Source: Romanomermis culicivorax
Lineage: Eukaryota > Nematoda > Enoplea > Mermithida > Mermithidae
DNA length: 64,000 bases
Direction of reading: 5' to 3'
Assembly (NCBI GenBank): GCA_963922205.1
Contig: CAWUHX010000221.1
Location: 372,001-436,000, forward strand
Shown here one piece after another: positions 29,650 through 40,100 of this stretch. The notes beneath the pieces are model-generated. The model did no database searches. It saw nothing but the letters and a program-made list of their open reading frames with translations, and had not been told where the DNA came from. The translations under genes and the position numbers were made by a program. Position 1 is the first letter of the stretch; each line of letters begins with the position of its first letter.

Positions 29650-30960
29650 AACTTGCATGCCTACGGCATTCCAAAAGTTGGAAGTTTTACACTTTTTAAA
29701 TATAAATCTCCAAATGTTCACTATATGCAGAAGGTATGAAAGAAATTTTCTCACATCTTACTCTCTTAGGTGTCAAAAACGAAGTCGAAATAAACTGAAA
29801 AAGTCATTTGAAGCCCGTTTTGAGCACCCTCCTATAAGATGCCGCGGAATTTTCTCTTTATTTCTGTAGTCACCAATGTCCAATACATTGTATTAGAATT
29901 AAAATCAGATTTTTGCACCGTTTTGGGAGCTGTAGATGTCTGCAAAAATGCTGTTTGATACCACTGAATATGAAATCAATGGGATGCAGGAAACATTGAA
30001 AAGGTTCAGATTGGACGAATAAAGAGATAAGATGTTTGTCGAATCACTGGCACAATTTCATCGATCTTTCATAATGGTTGTGCATCAAGGTGTCTCGGAA
30101 GAGAAGCAACAGAAATTACTTTTTTTCAGTAATTCAATTGAAAAAAAAGTCGAAGCTGCGAATAATGTTACAAAGTAAGTGACGTCTGTCTGTACTCCAG
30201 CCTATGTTATAATGTGTGGGAAAATTCTCTACAGTCGAAGGTCGAATTTACACCGCTCGAGGTTAGCCAGATAAAGATAAACGAAATAATAATCGATTGT
30301 AGTGCCTCTCAAATACAACAAAGTACATTGGAATATCTCTTGCGTTTTCCTGTAAAGAAACGTCAGAATAGCTAGATTTCTCAAATTTATTAAAATATTT
30401 TAAAATTTTTGACTTTTCATTTGATGCATGTCATTCAGCAAGTATCAAAGCTATATGAATCAACATATATCTAGCTTCGAAGCCACATTTTTCTCCTAAT
30501 TTATTACATAGGTGATGGCGAATCCTGTTTCCTCAGAACTTTATTGGTTGAGGATTCGTTCGTATTCAAAACTATATTTGAATGTCACTGCAGTGTGCCA
30601 ATCGCTACAACTCAGAAAACGGTACACAAATCGTATTGAAATTTTAACATAATATGTTGGACAGGCGTCCAAAAATGATAGAAACATTCTGCGGCATCAG
30701 ATGGGAAGATGTCTGGAAAGAGGTCTAAATGATCTTTTCGGCTTTTTCCATCCCCTTTTGGACACTTTAAAAAGGGTAAAACGTGAAAAGTCCTACATTA
30801 GAAAAAAATATAAAAACCACACAATATACCCTATTTTAGGGTATGATTCATTTTCAAGTCATCATATTCAAGATCGAACTTCTCAACACTGCGTCTTCAA
30901 ATGGATGAGTGAGAGAAAACATCATATTGAAATCATATCGTTTGGTTGAGACACAAATCG
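29650..30960 (+). repeat. Interspersed repeat with protein-like remnant (copy 1)
   Basis: It matches 46030-46900 in the same orientation along ~700-1000 bp. A stretch near 29940-30175 stays nearly open and reads GMQETLKRFRLDE, one stop, and then KMFVESLAQFHRSF, EEKQQKLLFFSNSIEKKVEA. The second copy keeps the similar GMQEEFKTFRLDE and then degrades. This suggests two old copies of the same coding or processed sequence. The protein was not recognised. Confidence 0.55.
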
Positions 30961-31268
30961 ATTTGAGTCACTAATTTCTAGTGAAATATTATTTTTTTAA
31001 ATTTTATTTTTGATCCTTAGATTAATTTTATAAATGAACATCTAAATTCAAAAGACAACGACTACAAAGACGTCCGAAAAACTATTTGTGAAACATAGCT
31101 CGGTTGCTGTAGATTTTAAATCCAAGTCAGTCTCAAAACGATCTAAACAATTAAATGTTGATTTGTTACTTTTCATATTTCAACAGTTTATTGATGTGTC
31201 ATCACATTCTTTGACGTGGGTATTTTTTCTTAGCTGAAAGACTATGTTATACATCAGACCCGAACATA
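30961..31268. other. Gene-free interval
   Basis: AT-rich sequence with no supported gene. It lies between the protein-like repeat and the TA-flanked MITE. Confidence 0.35.
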
Positions 31269-31548
31269 CCTGTAAAAGGTCCGAACAGTTGGGGGAGGTA
31301 AAGCCAAAATTTGGGTATCGGGATACTACAATTCCCAAAATTTTGGGGACGGGGGTCGAAAAAATCGCAAAAAAGTCGAAAAATTTTGAAAATTTTGCCA
31401 AAAAGGGTTCTTTTTCCCCATTTTTCCGAGTTTGGGGGGAGTTAGGTACAGGGTTGACCAAGTTGGGGAGGGAGGATCCCGACATTTGGGTGTAGGGTTC
31501 GACCAAGTTGCGGAGAGGAGGGTTCCCCCCAACCTTCTCAATTACAGG
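31269..31548. mobile_element. TA-flanked MITE, CCTGTAA TIR family (copy 2)
   Basis: It runs from CCTGTAAAAGG to CAATTACAGG with TA on both sides (31267-31268 and 31549-31550). It is the same family as 21102-21320 but inverted, with the same AACAGTTGGGGG/CCCCCCAAC subterminal blocks and an AATTTTGGG-type core. Confidence 0.7.
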
Positions 31549-31643
31549 TATGAATCCGAATCAGAAATGTAACAATTTCTTCGGGTCCGAAATTGTAAGA
31601 ATATCGGGTTCGGGTCCAAAATTTTGAGAATATTGGGTCCCAG

Positions 31644-32444
31644 CAGTGTTTTTTTGTGCCAAAACATGTTTTTTGGCACACAAAAAATTTGGAATGGCAC
31701 AAAAAATTTTGACTGGTCAAACATTAAATTTCCTTGATTTTTAGACGTTTTAGGGGCTGAAAATGCAAAAAATTTTCGGCATTTCGCGCCGCGTCAATGA
31801 ATGTAATATTTCCTATTCGTATATTTGACCCGAACGCGAACGTTTTCTCTTCGAACAGTGTATTAGTATCTTTGCAGCAAACTTTTTAAGGCTGTCAATG
31901 ACTGATGAATGAGAAGAAATTCTGAATATTCTCTGTTAATTCAGTCAGGTTCGGATTCAAAACTTTTTGTGTTTGATTGATTCAAATAGCAAAATCGATA
32001 TCGTTGGTAATGGTACAATGTTTCGACCGAAAATTTTCACAATTTTCGACTTTATTTTCTCTAGCCTTACATTGTTGTTTAATATATATATAACAGATAA
32101 TTCATATTCGTAGTCGAAAATGGAATCAATTTGAACCTCCTGAACAATTCTAGAGTTATTTAAATTTTTTCAGCATTCCATTTCTTTTAGATTCGTCGTG
32201 AACTACTCTCTTGCACAGTTTTTTCATATCTCACTGACATGGTTTAGCTGAAAAATAGGTTGGGCACGATTTTTATAAAAACTTGATGCGTTAAACGTTA
32301 ACTTTTTATCAAACTTTTGACATAAAACTTTTCCGCAGTTTTCAGTATGTTTCTAGTAGAAAAATTTTTTTTGTGCTATTGGCACAAATTTTTTTGGCCT
32401 CTTGTGCAAATTAGCACAAATGTCCGTGCACAAAAAAAACGCTG
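31644..32444. mobile_element. 801-bp hAT-type MITE with perfect 8-bp TSD
   Basis: The left end CAGTGTTTTTTTGTGC and right end GCACAAAAAAAACGCTG are inverted repeats of the CAGNG type. Both are flanked by GGTCCCAG (31636-31643 and 32445-32452). GGCACAAAAAATTT and its complement recur several times inside each end. The element is inserted in a TCGGGT-rich interspersed repeat whose uninterrupted form is seen at 29391-29466. No transposase is encoded. Confidence 0.92.
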
Positions 32445-32600
32445 GGTCCCAGTCCAACAAAATGGTCGGGTAATTTCGGGTCCGGGTCCTCGATACATCT
32501 ATAACTGGCACCAGCAAAAAAGTTGGCACAGGAACATCCCGATTTGGATTCCTTGTTTTTAAATATCAAGTTACATCACAACAAGGCGTAAAAAGCTCAC

Positions 32601-33160
32601 TTCTCTCTTTGGTGATATTCAGAATCGATTTCTTTCACTTCTGTGGCCCAATCATAAGAATCGATGATTAATTCTTCACCTTTAGTGAACTGGAATTTAG
32701 AGATTTATAGATACATTTAGTACATATTTCAAGAGCATAATGTCAATCAACATTTGCAATTACGTTTTCCTCGGTATCATCTTTCGATTCAATATTTCTC
32801 GATGACGATAGTTTCTCCGCATACGAAACGCGATCCTACAAAAGCAAGTGTTATCATAACCTTTAAATTGTGGTCAAAAATTTCAGACTTCAACATAGAT
32901 CGAATCGCCATTCCTTTCATGCGAAACGTTCAACCAATTAGACGAACGAAAAATGGATTGAGCCTAAAAAAACTTTGGATTGAATTGATGCCAGATGGAA
33001 GAAAAATGATCAAATATCTTCACCATGACGTGACACAAAACTTTAATCGCTAGAATGGAATTTTCAGCGACCTAGTTTAGGAAGGCATTATTCATAACCA
33101 AACCTAACATCATTTATCGGACAAGATTTGAAGGAATTAAACGAACGGAAGAGATTTCAT
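32601..33160 (-). CDS. Exons of an unrecognised minus-strand gene (partial model)
   Basis: Two exons are well framed by splice sites. Exon 32835-32764 (24 codons, starting DRVSYAEKLSSS) ends in GTAATT. Exon 32689-32601 (KGEELIIDSYDWATEVKEID...) ends in GTGAGC. Both are in phase and richer in coding-like codons than the surroundings. A possible first exon, 33160-33143 (ATG in an AAAATG context, MKSLPF), would join in phase, but its GTTTAA donor is weak. A G/C-rich patch at about 33255-33280 could be its promoter or 5' UTR. No downstream exon was found with confidence. No family was recognised; the product looks acidic and helical. Confidence 0.4.
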
Positions 33161-33347
33161 TTTTACAGTAGCCCACGCTCGATTTGTAGTTTTAGCGGTT
33201 TTACTGCAGTAAATTAATAACGTGACGTACAAAAAATTATCAACGACAAAGCGCACCGGCCCGTTCCGCTAGTGAATTTTCCTCGGAAGTCCAGTGTCAC
33301 AATAGCAAAACCATGCTATAAAAACATGAACACATCAACAAATCCGA

Positions 33348-36300
33348 CTACAAATCTTCATTGAATTTCTTCTCAGCGTCTAAAAACAGTAAAATTATAT
33401 TAAAAATTTTAGCTCGTGTTACGAGTATTTCATCAATCCCAACTATAAAATTTTAGAATTCATTCTATCATTCTATTCAACAGATAGTTCCTCCGAGCAA
33501 AGAACTTTCGGAAAGTTCATGAACTTTTTGAACATTCAATTTGACGTGAACACAATGCCGAACAATTTTTCGGTTTGAAGATAATGAAATTTCACACTTA
33601 CCCACAAGTAAATAAGTCATCAATTTATTGCAGACGTCAAATTCCACCCCTATATCACGGCACAAAGAACTAGCCGTCTCATCTCTCTCCCGTGGGAAAT
33701 CTTTTGAAGATTTCTTATAAAACCCGGCAATATTATGAACCATTTCTTCCCACGGAGTGAATACGAAATTCGGGAAATTTTTCCCGAAAGCGCTGATGTC
33801 CAAGGCGCCTAAAGTAACGCTAGGGAAGTAAAACGTATTGTCTTTGGTCTGATGGGCGTCTGAAGCTTTAGTCATGTCCACCTAAATTATTAGGGTATAA
33901 ATAAAAAGAAAAATGCTTATTGCATGAACTGCTGTATTCATCTAATAGTCTATTTGAAAAGGCAAATGCAGTGGACCGAGAAAAGTAAATTAAATTTGGG
34001 AAAACTGGTACGCTTAAGCCCAATTATGGTCAAAATGCACTATAGATGTCGACACAGTGATATTCTTTACTTTACCGACAAAATAAATGTGATAGGGTCC
34101 GTACGTGTCGTAAAAATGAATTTCCTATGTTAGCCAAGGCGAAAATGACTGAGCACGATTGCGCTAAAAGTAAATCCTTACGTGAAATCTGTGAGGAAAA
34201 TACACCCTAATTTTTTGATTGTCGCTAAATCCGCCATTTCGGAGTAAATAAGCTGTGGTAAAACCCACAGATTCAACAATTATTTTTTCAGAGAATTAAC
34301 TTAAAAATTCTCAAAATTTGAACATTAGGGACACAAAACGTCACTGGAACTGATCAGAATAATCATTGTTAACATTGAATCCTTCTTCTGAGGTCAGTAT
34401 ATGGTGATTTTGCACAATTCCATGACAACCATGTATATTTTCATCACTGTTTTTTGTACTACCAGTGCAAACGACCGGCCCAATCGTTTGTACTTGAATT
34501 TTCTGAACGCTTGTGCTAAAAAGCCTCTCGGCGCCTAGCACTCAAAAAGTTATTATATTTCGACGTTTTAAGAAGCTGAAAATTGATGTTCTCGACGTTC
34601 AAGTATAGAATTAAATACATTCATGAAAAAAATCAACTTCGTATCGAATTTTACAAGGCAGTACAAAAACAATAATTCTCACCTCTAATTAGTTGAAGTT
34701 TAATTATTTCATTAGTTGAAAGAACAAATGAATAACCAACTACTCATGGATTTTATTAATCTTATGATCTTGCAGGAACAGTGCAGAAGCAAAAAATGTC
34801 TTCTTTCAAACGAGACGTTTTTTTTTCATTCTTCTTCTTGTGCAATTGGATAATTTAACTTCGATGAACTGATGACTCAAAGGTGCAAACCAAGAGTTCT
34901 AGGAACAAATGGTAATTCAAAATAGCCCAGAGTTTCTCATGATGAGGCTGACGTAAAAATAAGTCAAGTTCAACAAATGACATGGAAAGCAAGTGATCTA
35001 TGTTTCTGTGCAGTTGCTCGAAGAAATATTATTTTTTTCCTTACTCTTCTAACATTTGTTGCCTGATTAATATGCACTAACAATTCCGTTAGCGACTTCG
35101 CCTCAGGATAAGCAAAATTGTAAACTTTGTCAATAATTTTGCTGCTTTGAATTTGAGCTTTTGGATATTCGCAAATTAATGCGACAAGTTTGGCAACATC
35201 TTTAACATAAACGTAGCTTGTTTTCAGATTTCGGGCGAAATCTGGTATGACAATAGGTGTATCCAACAATCGAAAGTTCTCAATCCACATTTGATACTTC
35301 CACCATCTGAAAACGGTAAATTCAAAATGTATACGTAACCTCCTGCAAATTTCAGAAAAAGTTAAACATATAGAAGAACGTGAAAAGCATAGAATTTTCA
35401 TCAAAGTAAACCAAATCTTCTTCAACAAATAAATTATCACCTTTTGGTACTATCTCTCTCTCCAAGAACGTCCGGGAGTCTTAAAATTAGGTAGGGCAAT
35501 CCATTTTTTGAGCTTTCGCGTCTTCTTAAAAATTCTTCAATTTGTAACTTCCTATGGCCGTAAGAATCTAATGCGTTCATTTTTTCGGCTTCCGATATAT
35601 TCGTCGGTCTAATTGCATCCGTTTCTTTCAAAAATTGATTACTTCTGCGATCGATTTGGCAAACTTCGTACACGGAATCTGTACTGACAAAAACGTAAAG
35701 CTTGCAAAGACGATTTTCAACCAGAATGTCGTAGAATGGTTTCAATGCAGACAACGTATACGCGCTTAGATCGATGACCAAATCGAAAGGGATATTTTGA
35801 TTTCCAGCTGAGGTGATACGATCGTTGATAACTTGATTCCGGAAGTTTTCTGCGCTATTCATGTCGAGTCTATCCAGTATAAAATTTCTGAAGACCTGTA
35901 AAAGGAGAAGTTTAGACAACGATTAAACAATTTCGAGTAGAAAAATCGAAACATTGTGTATCTGACACTTTTTTGTTTTGTTTTTTGGCCGTGCATAAAG
36001 TTTTCTGAGCATTTTCCTGATCGAGAAATTGTTGAAATTTTGTCGTTTTCATTGATGGAATCGATTTAAAGATGCACTTTCTGTCCTTTTAGCAAGCCTG
36101 AAATCTCAAAGTTTTTCGACAATATAAGTTGAACATTATTTACGTCTCCTCCGTCAGTCCAGACCATTAACTCCACTCGTCTCATTGTGATATTGTTAAA
36201 TGTAAATACTGGGCTTGAAACACTTCTTTATTTTTAATATTGATCCTCTTGAAAATTTTAAAATTGCTCAAGATAATTGACAGGTTTGAAATCTTGAGAA

Positions 36301-36809
36301 CACTTGTAGTCAAATAGTGACAAAACTGTAGTTGCCTATTGATTCCAGAGTAATATTCTTACAACGGAAGTCGAGTAATTGCTTCAGAATGAAAAATTGC
36401 ATCGTCCGTGTTAGCAGCCTTAACAGTATCCAAGCAGAGAAGAATTCTTCCCGAGCATATAAAAAAGGTTTTGAATAAACAATTATAATTGATGTTTTTC
36501 AATTAGTGTTATTTTAAACACAGAAAACGTGTTCGTTGCAGAAATTTTTTCGGTCATTTCTACACGATGAAAATAAAGGAGTGCTGAAAAAAGCCTGCCC
36601 ACTGAGGGAGATAAAAACAGAGAAAGCATAAGTTCGAACTTTCTGTCGACCAACAGTGTCCGTTATTTTACTTTTGATCTTATAGTTGTGCTCGTATCCC
36701 AAGGCCAATGATTGCGATTAATCAGCGTAATTTTATGGCGATTTTCTATCAATTTTTCGACAATATGCGATCCGATGAAGCCATTTCCGCCGAAAATTAA
36801 AATATCCAT
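33348..36809 (-). CDS. NAD(P)-dependent epimerase/dehydratase (extended SDR), 5 exons
   Basis: Extended short-chain dehydrogenase-type protein, 388 aa. Exons (minus): 36809-36672, 35895-35441, 35306-35045, 33881-33602, 33379-33348. All introns are GT-AG and the 1167 nt are in frame. The N-terminus has the Rossmann motif GGNGFIG (residues 7-13). VFVSTDSVY (114-122) and YGHRK (158-162) supply the Ser and Tyr-x-x-x-Lys active site. ERDSTKRWWKY crosses the exon 2/3 junction, and TPWEEMVHNIAGFY lies near the C-terminus. The layout resembles the CSP41/isoflavone-reductase-like epimerases of plants, bacteria and some invertebrates, where the substrate is usually unknown. Cofactor binding is a safe inference; the substrate is not. 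The ATG at 36809 lies inside an exon that begins after a TTTCAG acceptor, so an upstream 5' UTR exon, or an in-frame hydrophobic extension, is possible. Confidence 0.85.
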
Positions 36810-37144
36810 AGACTTCTGACCACAATCAACGGCTGAAATTGACAAAAATGTTAAAGTAATCGAATACCGCCAGATGACGACCATTCCGCTTAACCTATAA
36901 AAGATCAACAGCAGGAAAAATGATTTACGAACCACTTTGAAAAATAAAGCCGATTTGAGACAAGCCATAAAAAATTCTGGAATGTGAATATTTAATGCTG
37001 ATTATTTGAGGGTTTGAATTAGATTACATGGAATAGAACGTGCGTACTCGGTCGATCAAATTATGAAACATTTCACTTGTAACAGTGTTTCAACAGAAAA
37101 CTATAACTTTTAATATTCGACATCCAACAACGCCCCGAACCAAA

Positions 37145-40100
37145 TTAAGAAATCGCTTTGTCGACGGTTCTGGGCATTTTTACAGGTCTAAGGAATGGAT
37201 TATCCAGATATTTCGAAGACACTGTATCTGTTTCCTCTTCTACAACGTCTCCGGGGGCCACATCTTGCGGCAAAAGCGCCGTCAAATACGATTTAGGTTC
37301 GTCCACGGGCAAAATTACTGAAAAGGTGAATGTGAAATTTGAAAAAAAGACGTTTTTATTACAGCAAAAAATTTGTGTTGATTGGTTCCCTATAACTGTA
37401 CTTTAAATATATCTTCAACTAAACCCAATACTTTTGTATGCTTCATCGCCGACGTATAACGTGGACGATGACCCGGGATTAATATCCCGAACAAATCTGA
37501 TTAAGCTTTGTTCAATATTTCTTTGTTGTTCGGAGCAAGCCGTTCTAGACGATTCGTAATCGGAAGTATATTCTGTTTGAGCCTGGAATATAGAATGGAA
37601 TGATATAGCAACTATCTGCCTCATAAATCAGGTTTATTGCATTCCACGTGAAAAACACTTCGCTCTCATATCCGAAAGTTTCATGTATTGCACGTTCACG
37701 ATTTGATCAGGGGAGGCTAACGTGAGACCACTAACTTTTCGCTGTTCAAAACCGTTAAGTTTTGGAGACTCTACAATTCCATAGAAATCAGATCATACAT
37801 AATTTGTTTTTGAGGTTGGCTTTGACCAGGATTTTAAAAAATGTGGAGCTTTACAGCGACAATAATTTCAGAATAGCGCTACTCATAACACGACAAGCGC
37901 AATGATGTAATTGCATTTTACGATCAGATGTTCATAAATTTTTTCCTCAAAAAATATGTTTGCAACTGATCACACAAAGATTGACACTGTGCAGTCTGAT
38001 TGATACATCTAAACTCTTACTACAACTGTGTACTCACAGGAGTCTGTAAGTAAGTGTGCGGGTCTGGAAAATTCGGAAAATGATTTGCAATATGCGACGG
38101 ATGAGGCCTCGGATTTCCAACATTTAAAGTTTTAATTTCAATCGTCGGAGGCTGACTGCGTGCTGAAAGGCGAAAAAACCCATCAAAGTTATATTCTAAA
38201 ATGAGGAAAAAAATTGAAATTCATATTTTCCCATCTTTTATTTGCAAAAGCGACTTATGGTATCTTACGAGCTGCGATGATTATTCTAGCTTCCCTTGAA
38301 GATCCATAGCCATCACGCCGTAGAGTTTGACTCACCAAGTCGTTCAAATCCAAGCCTAATAAACAGGTGAAAAGGCTACATTCAAATGCAAATCAGAATA
38401 AAAAAAGGAAAAATCGAAAAATATATCACGGAGACACATCTAGCACAAGGTGTTTCATAATTTTAGGTGTAGGGAACATACATGCTCGGCATAGAGATTC
38501 TGCCGGGGGTCAGCCAGGACAGGGAGTGGGACGGAAATTTTTTTCCTTTCTTGATGATGAAAAGAATTTTAAAATTTAGGCAGCATGTTCCAGTATATTT
38601 TTCAATCTATAATCAAGTCGTGAAACTGTTTGCTCGGTCAGAACCTTTCAAAACTTCGATGTTACTTTTCTGGAATCAAATATGCTGCCTAGAAAAATCG
38701 CTCAACTATGCAGCATCATTATCATTCTTATCACGACTTTGTCTTATCCATTGCTCATTTTTTCCTTATCATCTACTCAATCAATGCTGAAGGGAGTAGA
38801 ACCTGCAGGGGGTCAATCAAAATTTGCTGGGGACAATACCCCTCAAACCCCCACCCACGTGTGCATGTATGGTTGGCAGGGAAACGGAGTATTGCGCGAT
38901 CAACTTACGTACAAAAAAATTAAACTTGATTCGGATAGGTTTTTTCAAAGCTCTGGATTCTGATTTGATTGGGAAAGCTGATTTGATATATAGAGCATTA
39001 TATGGGAGCAAGTGCATCATTTTTTAACACAAATAGGATTGCTCAACGTTTAAATCGAGTCCCGTCCCGAAGTTGGTCACTCTGATACGCGAAAGAACAT
39101 TAGTCCTGGTCCAAGCGTAGGCGTTGCCTCGATATGTTGAAAAGTCATGGATTCGCTCAAGTTTGTGAAGCTAATGCAATTTATACTAATTATTAATTCA
39201 CTTGCCCGTTGAGAATTAGACGCTCTTGTGATTACAAAAATTAAGCGCTTGTCTGCACCTCAATCCAAAGTTATGAAAATTCGCCAAAAAAATTCGTACA
39301 TTCACATTCAAATGTCAACATTTTATAATTACATCGTTGGCTGCAATATGCGTCCGATTTGCGTCCGATCCGACAGCCAAAATTCCGAAATTTAAGCAAG
39401 TCTCGCCTATAGTCTTTCACGTCTGCACAATATTCTGCCCAATAAACCAGAATTGTATACGTGAGTTATACAGCAGAAAATATCTGCTGGGTCAAGCACT
39501 GAAATAATTTTCAGAAGTACTTGAAAAATACGTCACAAAAGGACAAAAAATTTTTAAGTTTTCGAAAAACCCGATTTTATTAAAAGTGGACAAACTCTCA
39601 ACTGTCCCATAAAAACATCAGAATCATTACAAGTCTTGCATTTTTTTGCGCAAGACGAAAGCTGTTAAGTAGCCCCTCATATAAACTAACCAATAAAATT
39701 CATAAGGTCGAGAGTTTCAATATTGTGCAAAGATAAGCAGGCAACTCGCTGGAGTCAGAACCAGAGTTGTTTCCTCACAATACGGACTTTTTCTTTATAC
39801 ATTTATTTAATGCAAGCATTTTTCGACTGGAAATTTAAAACGATAACTTATCTCTAGAATACATTTTCCAACTTGTCATTAGCTTCGGTATTACAAAATT
39901 CTCTGATGCTATGCATCGAAAAAAGTAAACGTTCATAGTTTTTTATGATTTAAAGCTCTTCTTCTACCAATCAGTGATCTTCTGTATTCGGTTTGGATTT
40001 AGTTGGCAATAGAGATTTTCTATTGATCTCCATAAATTTTCCGGCGCTACGCGACGCTCATGAGTATAATAGTTATTGTTTTCTGTCAGGCACGGCCGGC

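Noticed and set aside
32754-33053. Plus-strand 99-codon frame
   Set aside because: It is antisense to the minus-strand exon 32764-32835, has AT-rich codon use and no domain.
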